Shown here: positions 36,403 through 44,166 of the stretch, piece by piece
Layout of the letters: each line of letters begins with the position of its first letter
Numbering within the stretch: the first letter of the stretch is position 1
Assembly (NCBI RefSeq): GCF_002795805.1
Contig: NZ_CP018799.1
Location: 861,001-925,000 of the forward strand
Reading direction: 5' to 3'
DNA from: Mariprofundus aestuarium
Lineage (GTDB): Bacteria; Pseudomonadota; Zetaproteobacteria; Mariprofundales; Mariprofundaceae
DNA length: 64,000 nucleotides
Position numbers and translations under genes: made by a program
Notes under the pieces: model-generated
Told to the model about the DNA's origin: nothing
Databases searched by the model: none
What the model saw: the letters and a program-made list of their open reading frames with translations, nothing else

Positions 36403-37848
36403 TCACTCCGTCGTTGTGACCTCTACGCTGTTGGATGGTGTGGACGAACCACCTCTGTTTCTTGCGATAACCCGATAATGCCACACTCCGGCGCTAGGGC
36501 GATCACTGAAAAGCGGGAGCTTGGCGACGGGTTCACCATGATGAATAGTCGGGATTGCATCGGAGATATTCGTGGCAACGGTTTTCCAGGTTTCACTGTT
36601 TTTTTGTTTGCGCTGTATATCATAAGAGAGGGCTCCGCTTGAGCCTTGCCAGCTGATAGCAATCGGCGATTGAATCGCCAGCAGGATTGGGGCTTCTGGC
36701 ACCGCTTCCGGTGGAACAGGTAGGCCCTGAATAGCGAATGCACCTTCTCTCATTGTGCGAATAATGGCCGCTTCTTCGGCCGGTTTGGTGGAGGGGAATC
36801 CAGGGTAGTGCAGTGAGTCACTCGCACCATTAAAATCATTATGATAGTAGAATCCACCGCGTTCTGTGCGGAAACGGAGCGACCATGCGAGGCAGCCAGC
36901 GGCATCGGAGTCGATGGTGCGCTGGATAATATCGCTGACATTGGATTTCTCTGAGGGGTTAAACTCGCCGTAAAAATAGGCCTTGCCGACTTTTGCAGCC
37001 TGCTCTGCAAAGACAGTAAACTCCCGGTCAGTATAGTGGGTGGTAACCACATCGATATTTTCATCCTGCAGCGAAACAGCAGGGGTGCTTTTGTGGCCGC
37101 CATCGATGAGAAGATGATTCGCATCATGGTTTTTGATATGCGCCGCCATCTCACTGATCCAGCCGGGGCTGGCCTTGTCGATCTCATTGCCCAGCTCCCA
37201 GGCCATGATGGTCGGATCATCCTTGTAGACAATTCCGGTGATCGTATTTTTGCGATTCATCAGCCAACTCACGAACTGTTTAAAATCTGATTTGGCCTTT
37301 GTGTCGTTCCAGAAGTCACCCGTCCCGGAAAGAGCCGCCCATTCGGCATAACCACCAAACCATGCCCAGTTATCCACCAGTGGAATGATCACCCTGATAC
37401 CCTCGGCCTCTGCAATGGCCAGTCCGCGATCCATATCCCTGAACAGCTCCTCATTATAGCGGATCTGGCCGGATGCATCGGCATATATATGTGCCAGATC
37501 TCCTGCAAGGTTTTTGCCGCCTTCGACAGAAAATGTGTAGGAGCGGAATACCTGCCCGCCCATGCGGCGGACAGCTCTGGCTGCATCGCGCTGTTCAAAT
37601 GCTGTAACCCGGTGCCATTTTTCTCCAACCTCTCCGGCACGATCCTCCAGTATGAAATAGTTGGGGATATTGACCGACACAAAACGGAACGGTTTGTTGC
37701 CATCAAGCAGTGTGCTGCCATTGCGACTGATAAAGTTCTCAAAAGCCATGGCATGATTGGCTGGAGCTAGCAGTAACAGTGCGGCGAAAGCCAGAAAGGT
37801 TGTCATGACCTTATGGTTTGGTCTATTGAAGAGAGCGTTGAGCATCAT
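36403..37848 (-). CDS. Secreted GH5-like endo-beta-mannanase/cellulase with Fn3 domain
   Basis: The 481-residue secreted glycoside hydrolase has a signal peptide ending near NHAMA (about 35). Its TIM barrel is clear: RSYTFSVEGGKN, GIRVIIPLVDNWAWFGGYAEW, the acid/base motif WELGNEID (Glu222) and the nucleophile motif AYFYGEFNP (Glu295). The best family match is the GH5 mannanase-like group. The C-terminal ~95 residues form a fibronectin-III-like module (SPIAISWQGSSGALSYDIQR...WHYRVIARNRGGSSTPS). Polysaccharide degradation or remodelling of the cell's own polymer is plausible. It is convergent with the DUF1499 gene and divergent from purT. Confidence 0.85.
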   Translation of the reverse strand: MMLNALFNRPNHKVMTTFLAFAALLLLAPANHAMAFENFISRNGSTLLDGNKPFRFVSVNIPNYFILEDRAGEVGEKWHRVTAFEQRDAARAVRRMGGQVFRSYTFSVEGGKNLAGDLAHIYADASGQIRYNEELFRDMDRGLAIAEAEGIRVIIPLVDNWAWFGGYAEWAALSGTGDFWNDTKAKSDFKQFVSWLMNRKNTITGIVYKDDPTIMAWELGNEIDKASPGWISEMAAHIKNHDANHLLIDGGHKSTPAVSLQDENIDVVTTHYTDREFTVFAEQAAKVGKAYFYGEFNPSEKSNVSDIIQRTIDSDAAGCLAWSLRFRTERGGFYYHNDFNGASDSLHYPGFPSTKPAEEAAIIRTMREGAFAIQGLPVPPEAVPEAPILLAIQSPIAISWQGSSGALSYDIQRKQKNSETWKTVATNISDAIPTIHHGEPVAKLPLFSDRPSAGVWHYRVIARNRGGSSTPSNSVEVTTTE

Positions 37849-38019
37849 GTTTTTATTATGGCTGTATATTTGAGGGCTGTCTATTGGATTGGGAAGTTTT
37901 CAGGCTTCATGACCTGGCCGGGCACTGTCTGAATTACCTGGAATAGCCCTGTTGGTCAGCAGGTAGATTCCTGCCCGCAAAACGATAAACTACGCTTCCG
38001 ATACACTTGGGAGATTTCC

Positions 38020-39207
38020 ATGGAACAGATTCAGATTGGCACACCACTATCCCCATCGGCAACACGTGTGATGTTGCTCGGTTCAGGGGAGCTGGGCAAA
38101 GAGGTTGCTATTGAGTTGCAGCGGCTCGGTGTTGAGGTGATTGCTGTTGATAGCTATGCCAATGCGCCTGCCATGCAGGTGGCTCACCGCTCACATGTGG
38201 TGAATATGCTTGATGGTGTCGTCCTGCGTAGCCTGATTGAAGCAGAGAAGCCGAACCTGATTGTACCGGAGGTCGAAGCCATTGCTACCGATACGCTGGC
38301 GGAACTGGAGGGTGAGGGATTCAATGTGATTCCTACAGCCCGTGCGACGCAGTTGACGATGAATCGTGAGGGTATTCGAAGGCTTGCAGCGGAAACACTG
38401 GAGCTGAAAACCTCTCCCTACCGTTTTGCAGCAACACAGGAAGAGTTCGAGGCGGCTGTTGAGTGCATAGGTAAACCGTGTGTCGTTAAACCGATCATGA
38501 GCTCTTCGGGCAAAGGTCAGTCGGTGATCCGTCAATCATCCGATATCCAGAGAGCTTGGGATTATGCCCAGGAAGGGGGGAGAGCGGGTAAGGGCAAGGT
38601 CATTGTCGAAGGTTTTATCGACTTTGATTATGAAATCACCCTGCTGACTATTCGCCATCGCGATGGCACATCGTTCTGCCTGCCCATTGGACATCTGCAG
38701 GTCGATGGCGATTACCGCGAATCATGGCAGCCACAGGCCATGTCCGATGCCGCACTTAAAGCATCTCAATATATTGCTACCAGGGTTACAGATGCTTTGG
38801 GTGGATATGGACTTTTCGGTGTCGAGCTGTTCATCAAGGGGGATGAGGCGATCTTCAGTGAGGTGTCACCGCGCCCGCATGATACTGGACTGGTAACGTT
38901 AATTTCACAGGATATCTCCGAATTCGCTCTGCATGCACGTGCGATTCTGGGTCTGCCGATCCCTAACATTCAACAGCACGGCCCCGCAGCCTCCTGCCCG
39001 GTTGTGGTCGATGGTGACTCCACCCAGGTTGGTTTTGGCGGCCTTGAACAGGCTCTGGCTGCCCCTGATACGCAGATCCGCCTGTTCGGCAAACCTGAGG
39101 TGCATGGCAAACGCCGCATGGCAGTGGCGCTGGCGCGTGGATCAAACATTGAAGAGGCACGCCTGAAGGCGGTGGCAGCAGCGGGCAGCATCACGATCTC
39201 ATTATAA
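38020..39207 (+). CDS. purT: Formate-dependent phosphoribosylglycinamide formyltransferase
   Basis: PurT uses formate and ATP to formylate GAR in step three of purine synthesis, independent of folate. The 395-residue ATP-grasp enzyme has the expected start [28 protein letters not shown]. The ATP-grasp region has [35 protein letters not shown], and the metal-ligand Glu residues in [25 protein letters not shown]. It is a single gene ending near a hairpin at 39222. Confidence 0.97.
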   Translation: MEQIQIGTPLSPSATRVMLLGSGELGKEVAIELQRLGVEVIAVDSYANAPAMQVAHRSHVVNMLDGVVLRSLIEAEKPNLIVPEVEAIATDTLAELEGEGFNVIPTARATQLTMNREGIRRLAAETLELKTSPYRFAATQEEFEAAVECIGKPCVVKPIMSSSGKGQSVIRQSSDIQRAWDYAQEGGRAGKGKVIVEGFIDFDYEITLLTIRHRDGTSFCLPIGHLQVDGDYRESWQPQAMSDAALKASQYIATRVTDALGGYGLFGVELFIKGDEAIFSEVSPRPHDTGLVTLISQDISEFALHARAILGLPIPNIQQHGPAASCPVVVDGDSTQVGFGGLEQALAAPDTQIRLFGKPEVHGKRRMAVALARGSNIEEARLKAVAAAGSITISL

Positions 39208-39221
39208 AAAGTCTTCCTGAA

Positions 39222-39246
39222 CCCCTCTAGCAGTTAGCTAGAGGGG
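39222..39246. terminator. Hairpin between convergent purT and bicupin genes
   Basis: CCCCTCTAGC (39222-39231) pairs perfectly with GCTAGAGGGG (39237-39246) around AGTTA. A run of five T follows on the minus strand after about 10 nt; on the plus strand a weaker CCCTTTT lies downstream. It probably separates the two convergent genes. Confidence 0.7.
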
Positions 39247-39261
39247 GATAAGTCCCTTTTC

Positions 39262-40170
39262 TTAGCGGATGAACTGGATATCCAGTGTGCGCATATAGGT
39301 GTGCAGCCCGGCATCCTGAACAGGGAAGACAAAGGCATCCTGATCCGATTCGTTGTGGTGGGAGTGCCACCAGCCCGGCGGTGTGACAAAGACGGTGTTG
39401 GTCGCCCACATCGCCTTTACCGGGTCAATAATGTCGCCATTCTCATCCACCTTCTGGCCGATCAACGTGTAGGTGTCCGGCCCTGAAAAGACAGCCAGAT
39501 CAAGTGCGACGGATTGATGGCGATGCGGTTTCTGAACCTCGCCTTTAGGCAGCAGGTTAAACAGTGACCACATGGTATGGGTCATGGTTTTGGTTTTGGC
39601 TGAGTCATGGTTGCCGAGAATGATGCCGATACGGTTACGTTTCTCACGCAGGGCAGGTTCACGAAGCTTTTCAACTGCATCACACATATATTCCTTAGAG
39701 TAAAAAGCAGGTTTGAACATCGGCTTGCTCGGAGTAACACCCATGTACTGAAGCAGTGGTGCGTCATGACTCCAGTAGAGGGCACTATCCTCATCAGCGT
39801 AGTGGGTGACCCCCTCATTGTATGGCAAGGTGAAGGCATCGCCCTGTTTCCAGTTAATTGTACCTTCTGCAGTTTTAGTGCGACCTGCACCGCGTAGGAC
39901 AAAGTAGACTTCTGAGGTTGCAGCTATCGATGTTGCAATCTTCTCATTGGCACAGATGCGGATGTAACTGGCCAGCAGATTGGGGGCGGTGGCCAGGTAA
40001 GGGGTCTCGAGTTCTCTGGAAAGATCGAGTGCAATGACGCGCGTTTCACCCTGCTCATGCAAGGAAGCAGGAAAGGGCTGAATCGGCACATCATTCAGAT
40101 CGGGTGTGGCTGCTGATGAGTACTCCCAACTTACCACCTGCTGTTGCCACTGTTTGTTAACGGTATCCAT
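39262..40170 (-). CDS. Bicupin (gentisate 1,2-dioxygenase-like)
   Basis: The 302-residue protein has two cupin domains. The N-terminal one holds ATSEVYFVLRGAGRTKTAEGTINW and GDAFTLPYNEGVTHY. The C-terminal one holds KGEVQKPHRHQSVALDLAVF and VFVTPPGWWHSHHNES. The HRHQSVA stretch keeps a metal-binding His pattern. The layout resembles gentisate or 1-hydroxy-2-naphthoate dioxygenases. No aromatic pathway genes are near, so ring cleavage is only one option. AGGGG lies eight bases before ATG 40170. Confidence 0.8.
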   Translation of the reverse strand: MDTVNKQWQQQVVSWEYSSAATPDLNDVPIQPFPASLHEQGETRVIALDLSRELETPYLATAPNLLASYIRICANEKIATSIAATSEVYFVLRGAGRTKTAEGTINWKQGDAFTLPYNEGVTHYADEDSALYWSHDAPLLQYMGVTPSKPMFKPAFYSKEYMCDAVEKLREPALREKRNRIGIILGNHDSAKTKTMTHTMWSLFNLLPKGEVQKPHRHQSVALDLAVFSGPDTYTLIGQKVDENGDIIDPVKAMWATNTVFVTPPGWWHSHHNESDQDAFVFPVQDAGLHTYMRTLDIQFIR

Positions 40171-40322
40171 CTGCTTTGCCCCTCTGTTTCAAAATCAAAC
40201 CAGTCACTTCGTTCCGGCACAGCTCAATGCTGAGTACATTTGCTGCTTCACGCAATAATCCGGTTGTTTCGCAGGGATAGGAGATAGGGGAAGAGGCCTG
40301 GCACTGTACTCTGCCGCGGCTA

Positions 40323-42344
40323 TTAGTCAGCTGCGATACAGTCACGGTTATAGATGCGGTACTGCTGCTTGCCAGAGGTTTTTGCCAGATACATCGCCGT
40401 GTCGGCCTTCTTAACCAGTTCATCGGCATTCTGACTGTCATCCGGTCCAATGGCGATACCGATACTGCAGCCAATGTCGCATGCGATCTCAGCAGCCATG
40501 GTCGGTGTGCTGAAGCATTTCAGGATTTTATCGGCTACCTGAACCATGTCTTCGAGATCAATCAGGTTTTCAAGAATGATGATAAATTCATCACCGCCAA
40601 CGCGGGCCACTGTGTCAGCACTGCGAACCAGCTCACCCAACCTATTGGCAATTTCAATCAGCAGTGCATCACCGACATCGTGGCCAAAGTTATCATTAAT
40701 CGCCTTGAATCCGTCAATATCAATAAACATCAGCCCGACCTTATATTTATCGCGGATCGCATGCGCCAGTGCATGCTCCAGCCGGTCGGTGAAGAGGGTA
40801 CGGTTCGGTAGCCCGGTCAACTGATCGTGGTGGGCCATGTGGGATAGCCGCTGCTCGATATTTTTCTGCTCGGAGATGTCGTAAAAGATGCTGACGAAGT
40901 TGCTGATTTCACCTGCATCATTGCGTACTGCGGTTATTGAGAGCCATTCGGGATAGACTTCACCGTTTTTACGCTTGTTCCAGATCTCACCAGCCCACAT
41001 TCCTTCACTGTGTAGTGTGCTCCACATCTTACGGTAGAAATCTACCGTTTGGCGACCGGAGGAGAGGATGCGCGGGTTATTTCCGATCACTTCCTCACGG
41101 CTATAGCCGGTAATGTCGCAGAAGGCCGGATTAACCAGTACGATATTGGCCTTGTCATCACAGACTAGGATGGCATTGGAGTCACTCTCCATCACCTTGG
41201 CGGCCAGGCGCAGGTCTCGCTCCGTGCGTTTCTGGCGCGTGATATCACGACCTGCATGGACGATCTGGCAGGCCGCGTTTTCCCCTTGCTGCATGATGGT
41301 CACTGTAATCAGCACAGGTATTTTGTGGCCCGACTTATGGAGAAATTCGCGTTCAATGCTTTTGATCTCCCCGTTCTTGGCTAGCTGTTTCTCCTCTTCG
41401 GGAGTCAGTTCAATGTCACCACTGATCAGGCTTTCCAGAGGGGTTCCTGTTAGCTCCTCCAGTTCATGGCCAAGTGTTGTTAGTGCGGCCGGGTTGGCGA
41501 ACTCGATTTTGTACTCTGTATCGGTAACGAAGAGCATTTCACCCATGGAGCTCATAATGGTTTCGAAATATTCACGCGACACGGTGGAGCGTTTCAGGGC
41601 ATCGGTCATGTGGTTGAAGGATTCACCGAGTTTTCCAATTTCTGTACGGGTTAACAGGTTCACTCTGGTGTTCAGGTCACCCTCTGCAATATCAGTTGCC
41701 GCCTCTGTAAGGTGCTCGAGCGGACCTAGAATCTGTCTGCGAATGAAGAGGGAGAGCAGCAGGCCGATCACAAATGCGACGGAGAGCCCGTAGAAAATTG
41801 TATCTGAGCGCGCCTGTTCGATACGCTCCTGAGCATGGGCTACGGAGGTGGTGATTCGCAGCACTCCGCGAACCTTTGAAGCGTCATATCCGTGGCAACT
41901 CATGCACTCGTCACCTGCGTTGATCGGTAGCAGGAAGGTGAGCTCTCCAGTTGCCTCATTCAGCTCATTGAACTGTTGACCATTCACAACCTTGGCAAAT
42001 GACGTGGCGTCAATATCAGTAACCTTGCGTGGGGATCTCAGGGGGCGACTGAAAAGCTCACTCTCCAGGTGGGCATTGACGTTATTCAGGGTTTGACCAT
42101 CCAGAAATGCTTCTGTCTGGTCCTTGCGAAGCACCTGTACGGTGAGTAGCTCCGGGCTTTCGGAGATGCGGTCAAGCCAGTCGATGGCATAAGAGGCGTT
42201 GCCGGAGAGCATCAGCGTTTGCAGGCTGTTGGAGAGGCCATCAGCCATGAAAGAGGCGCGCTCTACCTCCTCCTGATAAATCGACTCCTGCTGTTCAGTG
42301 AACAGCAGGTACTGGCTGACTGCAAATGTAGCCAGAAGCAACAC
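40323..42344 (-). CDS. Membrane diguanylate cyclase with CxxCH sensor, HAMP, two PAS and GGDEF; N-terminus probably frameshifted
   Basis: The product is 673 residues as read from GTG 42344. The order is part of a membrane segment and a periplasmic sensor with a haem-c motif CMSCH (147-151, Tll0287/DUF3365-like). A second membrane segment (about 182-202), HAMP, two PAS domains and GGDEF follow. The active site is GGDEF, with an RxxD inhibition site (RSAD) before it. The start is doubtful: no Shine-Dalgarno precedes GTG 42344, and an in-frame TGA lies 30 bp upstream. In the +1 frame, reading from CTG 42423 after AAGGGG gives a basic N-terminus ending RLNTRF that would join the membrane helix if one T of the run 42360-42363 were absent. 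Confidence 0.88.
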   Translation of the reverse strand: MLLLATFAVSQYLLFTEQQESIYQEEVERASFMADGLSNSLQTLMLSGNASYAIDWLDRISESPELLTVQVLRKDQTEAFLDGQTLNNVNAHLESELFSRPLRSPRKVTDIDATSFAKVVNGQQFNELNEATGELTFLLPINAGDECMSCHGYDASKVRGVLRITTSVAHAQERIEQARSDTIFYGLSVAFVIGLLLSLFIRRQILGPLEHLTEAATDIAEGDLNTRVNLLTRTEIGKLGESFNHMTDALKRSTVSREYFETIMSSMGEMLFVTDTEYKIEFANPAALTTLGHELEELTGTPLESLISGDIELTPEEEKQLAKNGEIKSIEREFLHKSGHKIPVLITVTIMQQGENAACQIVHAGRDITRQKRTERDLRLAAKVMESDSNAILVCDDKANIVLVNPAFCDITGYSREEVIGNNPRILSSGRQTVDFYRKMWSTLHSEGMWAGEIWNKRKNGEVYPEWLSITAVRNDAGEISNFVSIFYDISEQKNIEQRLSHMAHHDQLTGLPNRTLFTDRLEHALAHAIRDKYKVGLMFIDIDGFKAINDNFGHDVGDALLIEIANRLGELVRSADTVARVGGDEFIIILENLIDLEDMVQVADKILKCFSTPTMAAEIACDIGCSIGIAIGPDDSQNADELVKKADTAMYLAKTSGKQQYRIYNRDCIAAD

Positions 42345-42624
42345 TATCAGTGTTAGCTGAAAGCGTGTGTTCAGTCTGTTAAACCATTTGACCCTGAGTT
42401 TTTTGGGCTCGGTGTTTTTCAGCTTCCCACCCCTTAATTAACGATGTTTTATCCTATAGTTACTATCGGTGATTAACCACTAAACATGAGTGAAATGTTT
42501 CACATTGCACTACAGGAAACGTTGATGAATTCCGCATTTCCGTGAAAAATAACGAATGTTCTGCCAAACCGGACTCTAGCAAATGACTGAAGCGACCCCT
42601 GTTTCTGTAGTGGGCGAAGATTGA

Positions 42625-43491
42625 TTATGGTTTATACACCCAAGCATCTTTGATGCCATACTGTGAGTCCAGCTTCTCTTTATAGGTTTCCGCCGCTGCC
42701 TGATCGGAAAAGCCGCTGATACGGATGCGGTACTTCAGTGTTTTATCGATGTAAAAGGGGCTTATCTCAGCCGGAACACCGAGTGCATTTAGGCGTGTCT
42801 TCTCCTGGGTCGCCGCCTCTTTATCATCCATCGACATCAGGTTTACCGCCCAGCCCGTAGGCTCACTGGCTGCTACTGGCGCTGAAGTTTCAGGTTTTTC
42901 GACAGGGGTATCGGCAGTCACGGGTGCGGTCGCCATGCCAAATTTTGAGTCGATGCGGCTGGCCTGCATCTGAAGCGAATCACCGAGAAACTCCTGCCTG
43001 GCTTCCAGTGCGGTTATGCGCCGTTCAAGTTGCTGCTTGAGTTCAAGGTGACGTTGCTCGTTCAGCTCCGCCTGCATCTCCAGCGCCACCTTCTCCTGCT
43101 TCCACGTGGATGAGCCTGAATCTGAAAAATTGAGCAGGATGGCTGCCGAGGAGAGCAGGATGGCTGCGATGGAAAGAACAGTAGCGAGTGTGCTGCTCCC
43201 TCCTTTGCCGGGGACTTCTGCCTCCGGTTCGGAGGCAGTTACTTTTTCGAATTCGGGTTCCGGTTCGTTGTGCGCAGGAGTGCCAAGATCCAGGGGCGGT
43301 TGAGGTGAGATGTCTGAATCATCAGCAGTATCATGCGGGTTTTCAGAAGCTGATTCTTCCGTGTCATCAAAATCGATAGCCACACCCTGCAGCGATGTTT
43401 CACTGGCATATGGCGTCGACCAGGTGAAGGTGTCATCAGCACTGAGATTGTCGGGACTGGATTCCAGACCTTTGTCCGTTTTGTCACTCAT
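42625..43491 (-). CDS. SPOR-domain membrane-anchored protein (second copy)
   Basis: The 288-residue protein has an acidic cytoplasmic N-terminus (about 1-115). A membrane segment (STLATVLSIAAILLSSAAIL) and a periplasmic coiled coil (EMQAELNEQRHLELKQQLERR) follow. It ends in a SPOR domain (GWAVNLMSMDDKEAATQEK...LKYRIRISGFSDQAAAETYKEKL). The SPOR part resembles that of the gene at 16539 (WAVNL...YRIRI.GF) and both products have 288 residues, so they are probable paralogues. ATG 43491 has GGAG eight bases upstream; ATG 43521 is an alternative. A septal or peptidoglycan role is likely. Confidence 0.87.
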   Translation of the reverse strand: MSDKTDKGLESSPDNLSADDTFTWSTPYASETSLQGVAIDFDDTEESASENPHDTADDSDISPQPPLDLGTPAHNEPEPEFEKVTASEPEAEVPGKGGSSTLATVLSIAAILLSSAAILLNFSDSGSSTWKQEKVALEMQAELNEQRHLELKQQLERRITALEARQEFLGDSLQMQASRIDSKFGMATAPVTADTPVEKPETSAPVAASEPTGWAVNLMSMDDKEAATQEKTRLNALGVPAEISPFYIDKTLKYRIRISGFSDQAAAETYKEKLDSQYGIKDAWVYKP

Positions 43492-43566
43492 CGCCAACTC
43501 TCCTGAATATATCTTGCTCATATGCTATCCAAACACGAGGCAACCGCGAACAGGTTTTAAAAGGCC

Positions 43567-44166
43567 TTAACTGCCTGTGTTGATCGATTCCTTCATCTCG
43601 GCTACGCCGGTTTCACCCACCCAGCCACTGCTGGCATCGGGGAAAGCATCGGCATAAGGGAGGTAGGGCTTGATATCGAGTACGGGTGTTCCATCAAGCA
43701 TGTCGTGGCCCTGAATGTGCAGGGTGCGGCCCTCTACCTTGATGAGACGCACAGCCGAAAGACCAATACTGTTGGGGCGGTGGGGGGCGCGGGTGGCAAA
43801 CAGGCCTCGTTTGACTTTCGGGCCGCGCGGCGGTGTGACCATGGTGTTCCAGCCCTGATTCAGGTGCATCCAGTAGATCACCCAGATATGCGAGAAACCA
43901 TCAAGGTCCTTCACGGCCAGATCCAGATTCAGTCCGGTTACAAGCTCAATCGTGGCTTCCTGAGCATCATCCAGAGAGGGCTGGCGCGGTACGGCAAAAC
44001 GTTCGCGATAACTGCTATGCACCACGCCGATCGGCTGCATGCTGATCTCAATGGGTTCACGGCCTGTATGCTTGAAATCATCCGTGTAATTTTTTGCTGG
44101 TGTACCTTTTGCCGGTTTGCGCCCCCAACTCTGCTCAGGCGGGGAGGCTGGTTTCTCTTTGCTCAT
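43567..44166 (-). CDS. trmO: tRNA (t6A37) N6-methyltransferase TrmO
   Basis: TrmO (TsaA/YaeB) methylates N6-threonylcarbamoyladenosine at tRNA position 37 using SAM. The 199-residue protein shows the beta-barrel signature MQPIGVVHSSYRERFAVPRQP, then LDGFSHIWVIYWMHLN, TRAPHRPNSIGLSAVRL and LDIKPYLPYADAF. A polar ~40-residue extension precedes the core. The start ATGA overlaps the clpA stop by 4 bp, so the two genes are translationally coupled. Confidence 0.93.
   Translation of the reverse strand: MSKEKPASPPEQSWGRKPAKGTPAKNYTDDFKHTGREPIEISMQPIGVVHSSYRERFAVPRQPSLDDAQEATIELVTGLNLDLAVKDLDGFSHIWVIYWMHLNQGWNTMVTPPRGPKVKRGLFATRAPHRPNSIGLSAVRLIKVEGRTLHIQGHDMLDGTPVLDIKPYLPYADAFPDASSGWVGETGVAEMKESINTGS

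Noticed and set aside
40157-40474. Minus-strand frame between the bicupin and the haem-sensor cyclase genes
   Set aside because: Its first half overlaps the cyclase gene out of frame. The remaining ~60 residues look partly protein-like, but the best start (GTG 40345) has no Shine-Dalgarno and no family is recognised.
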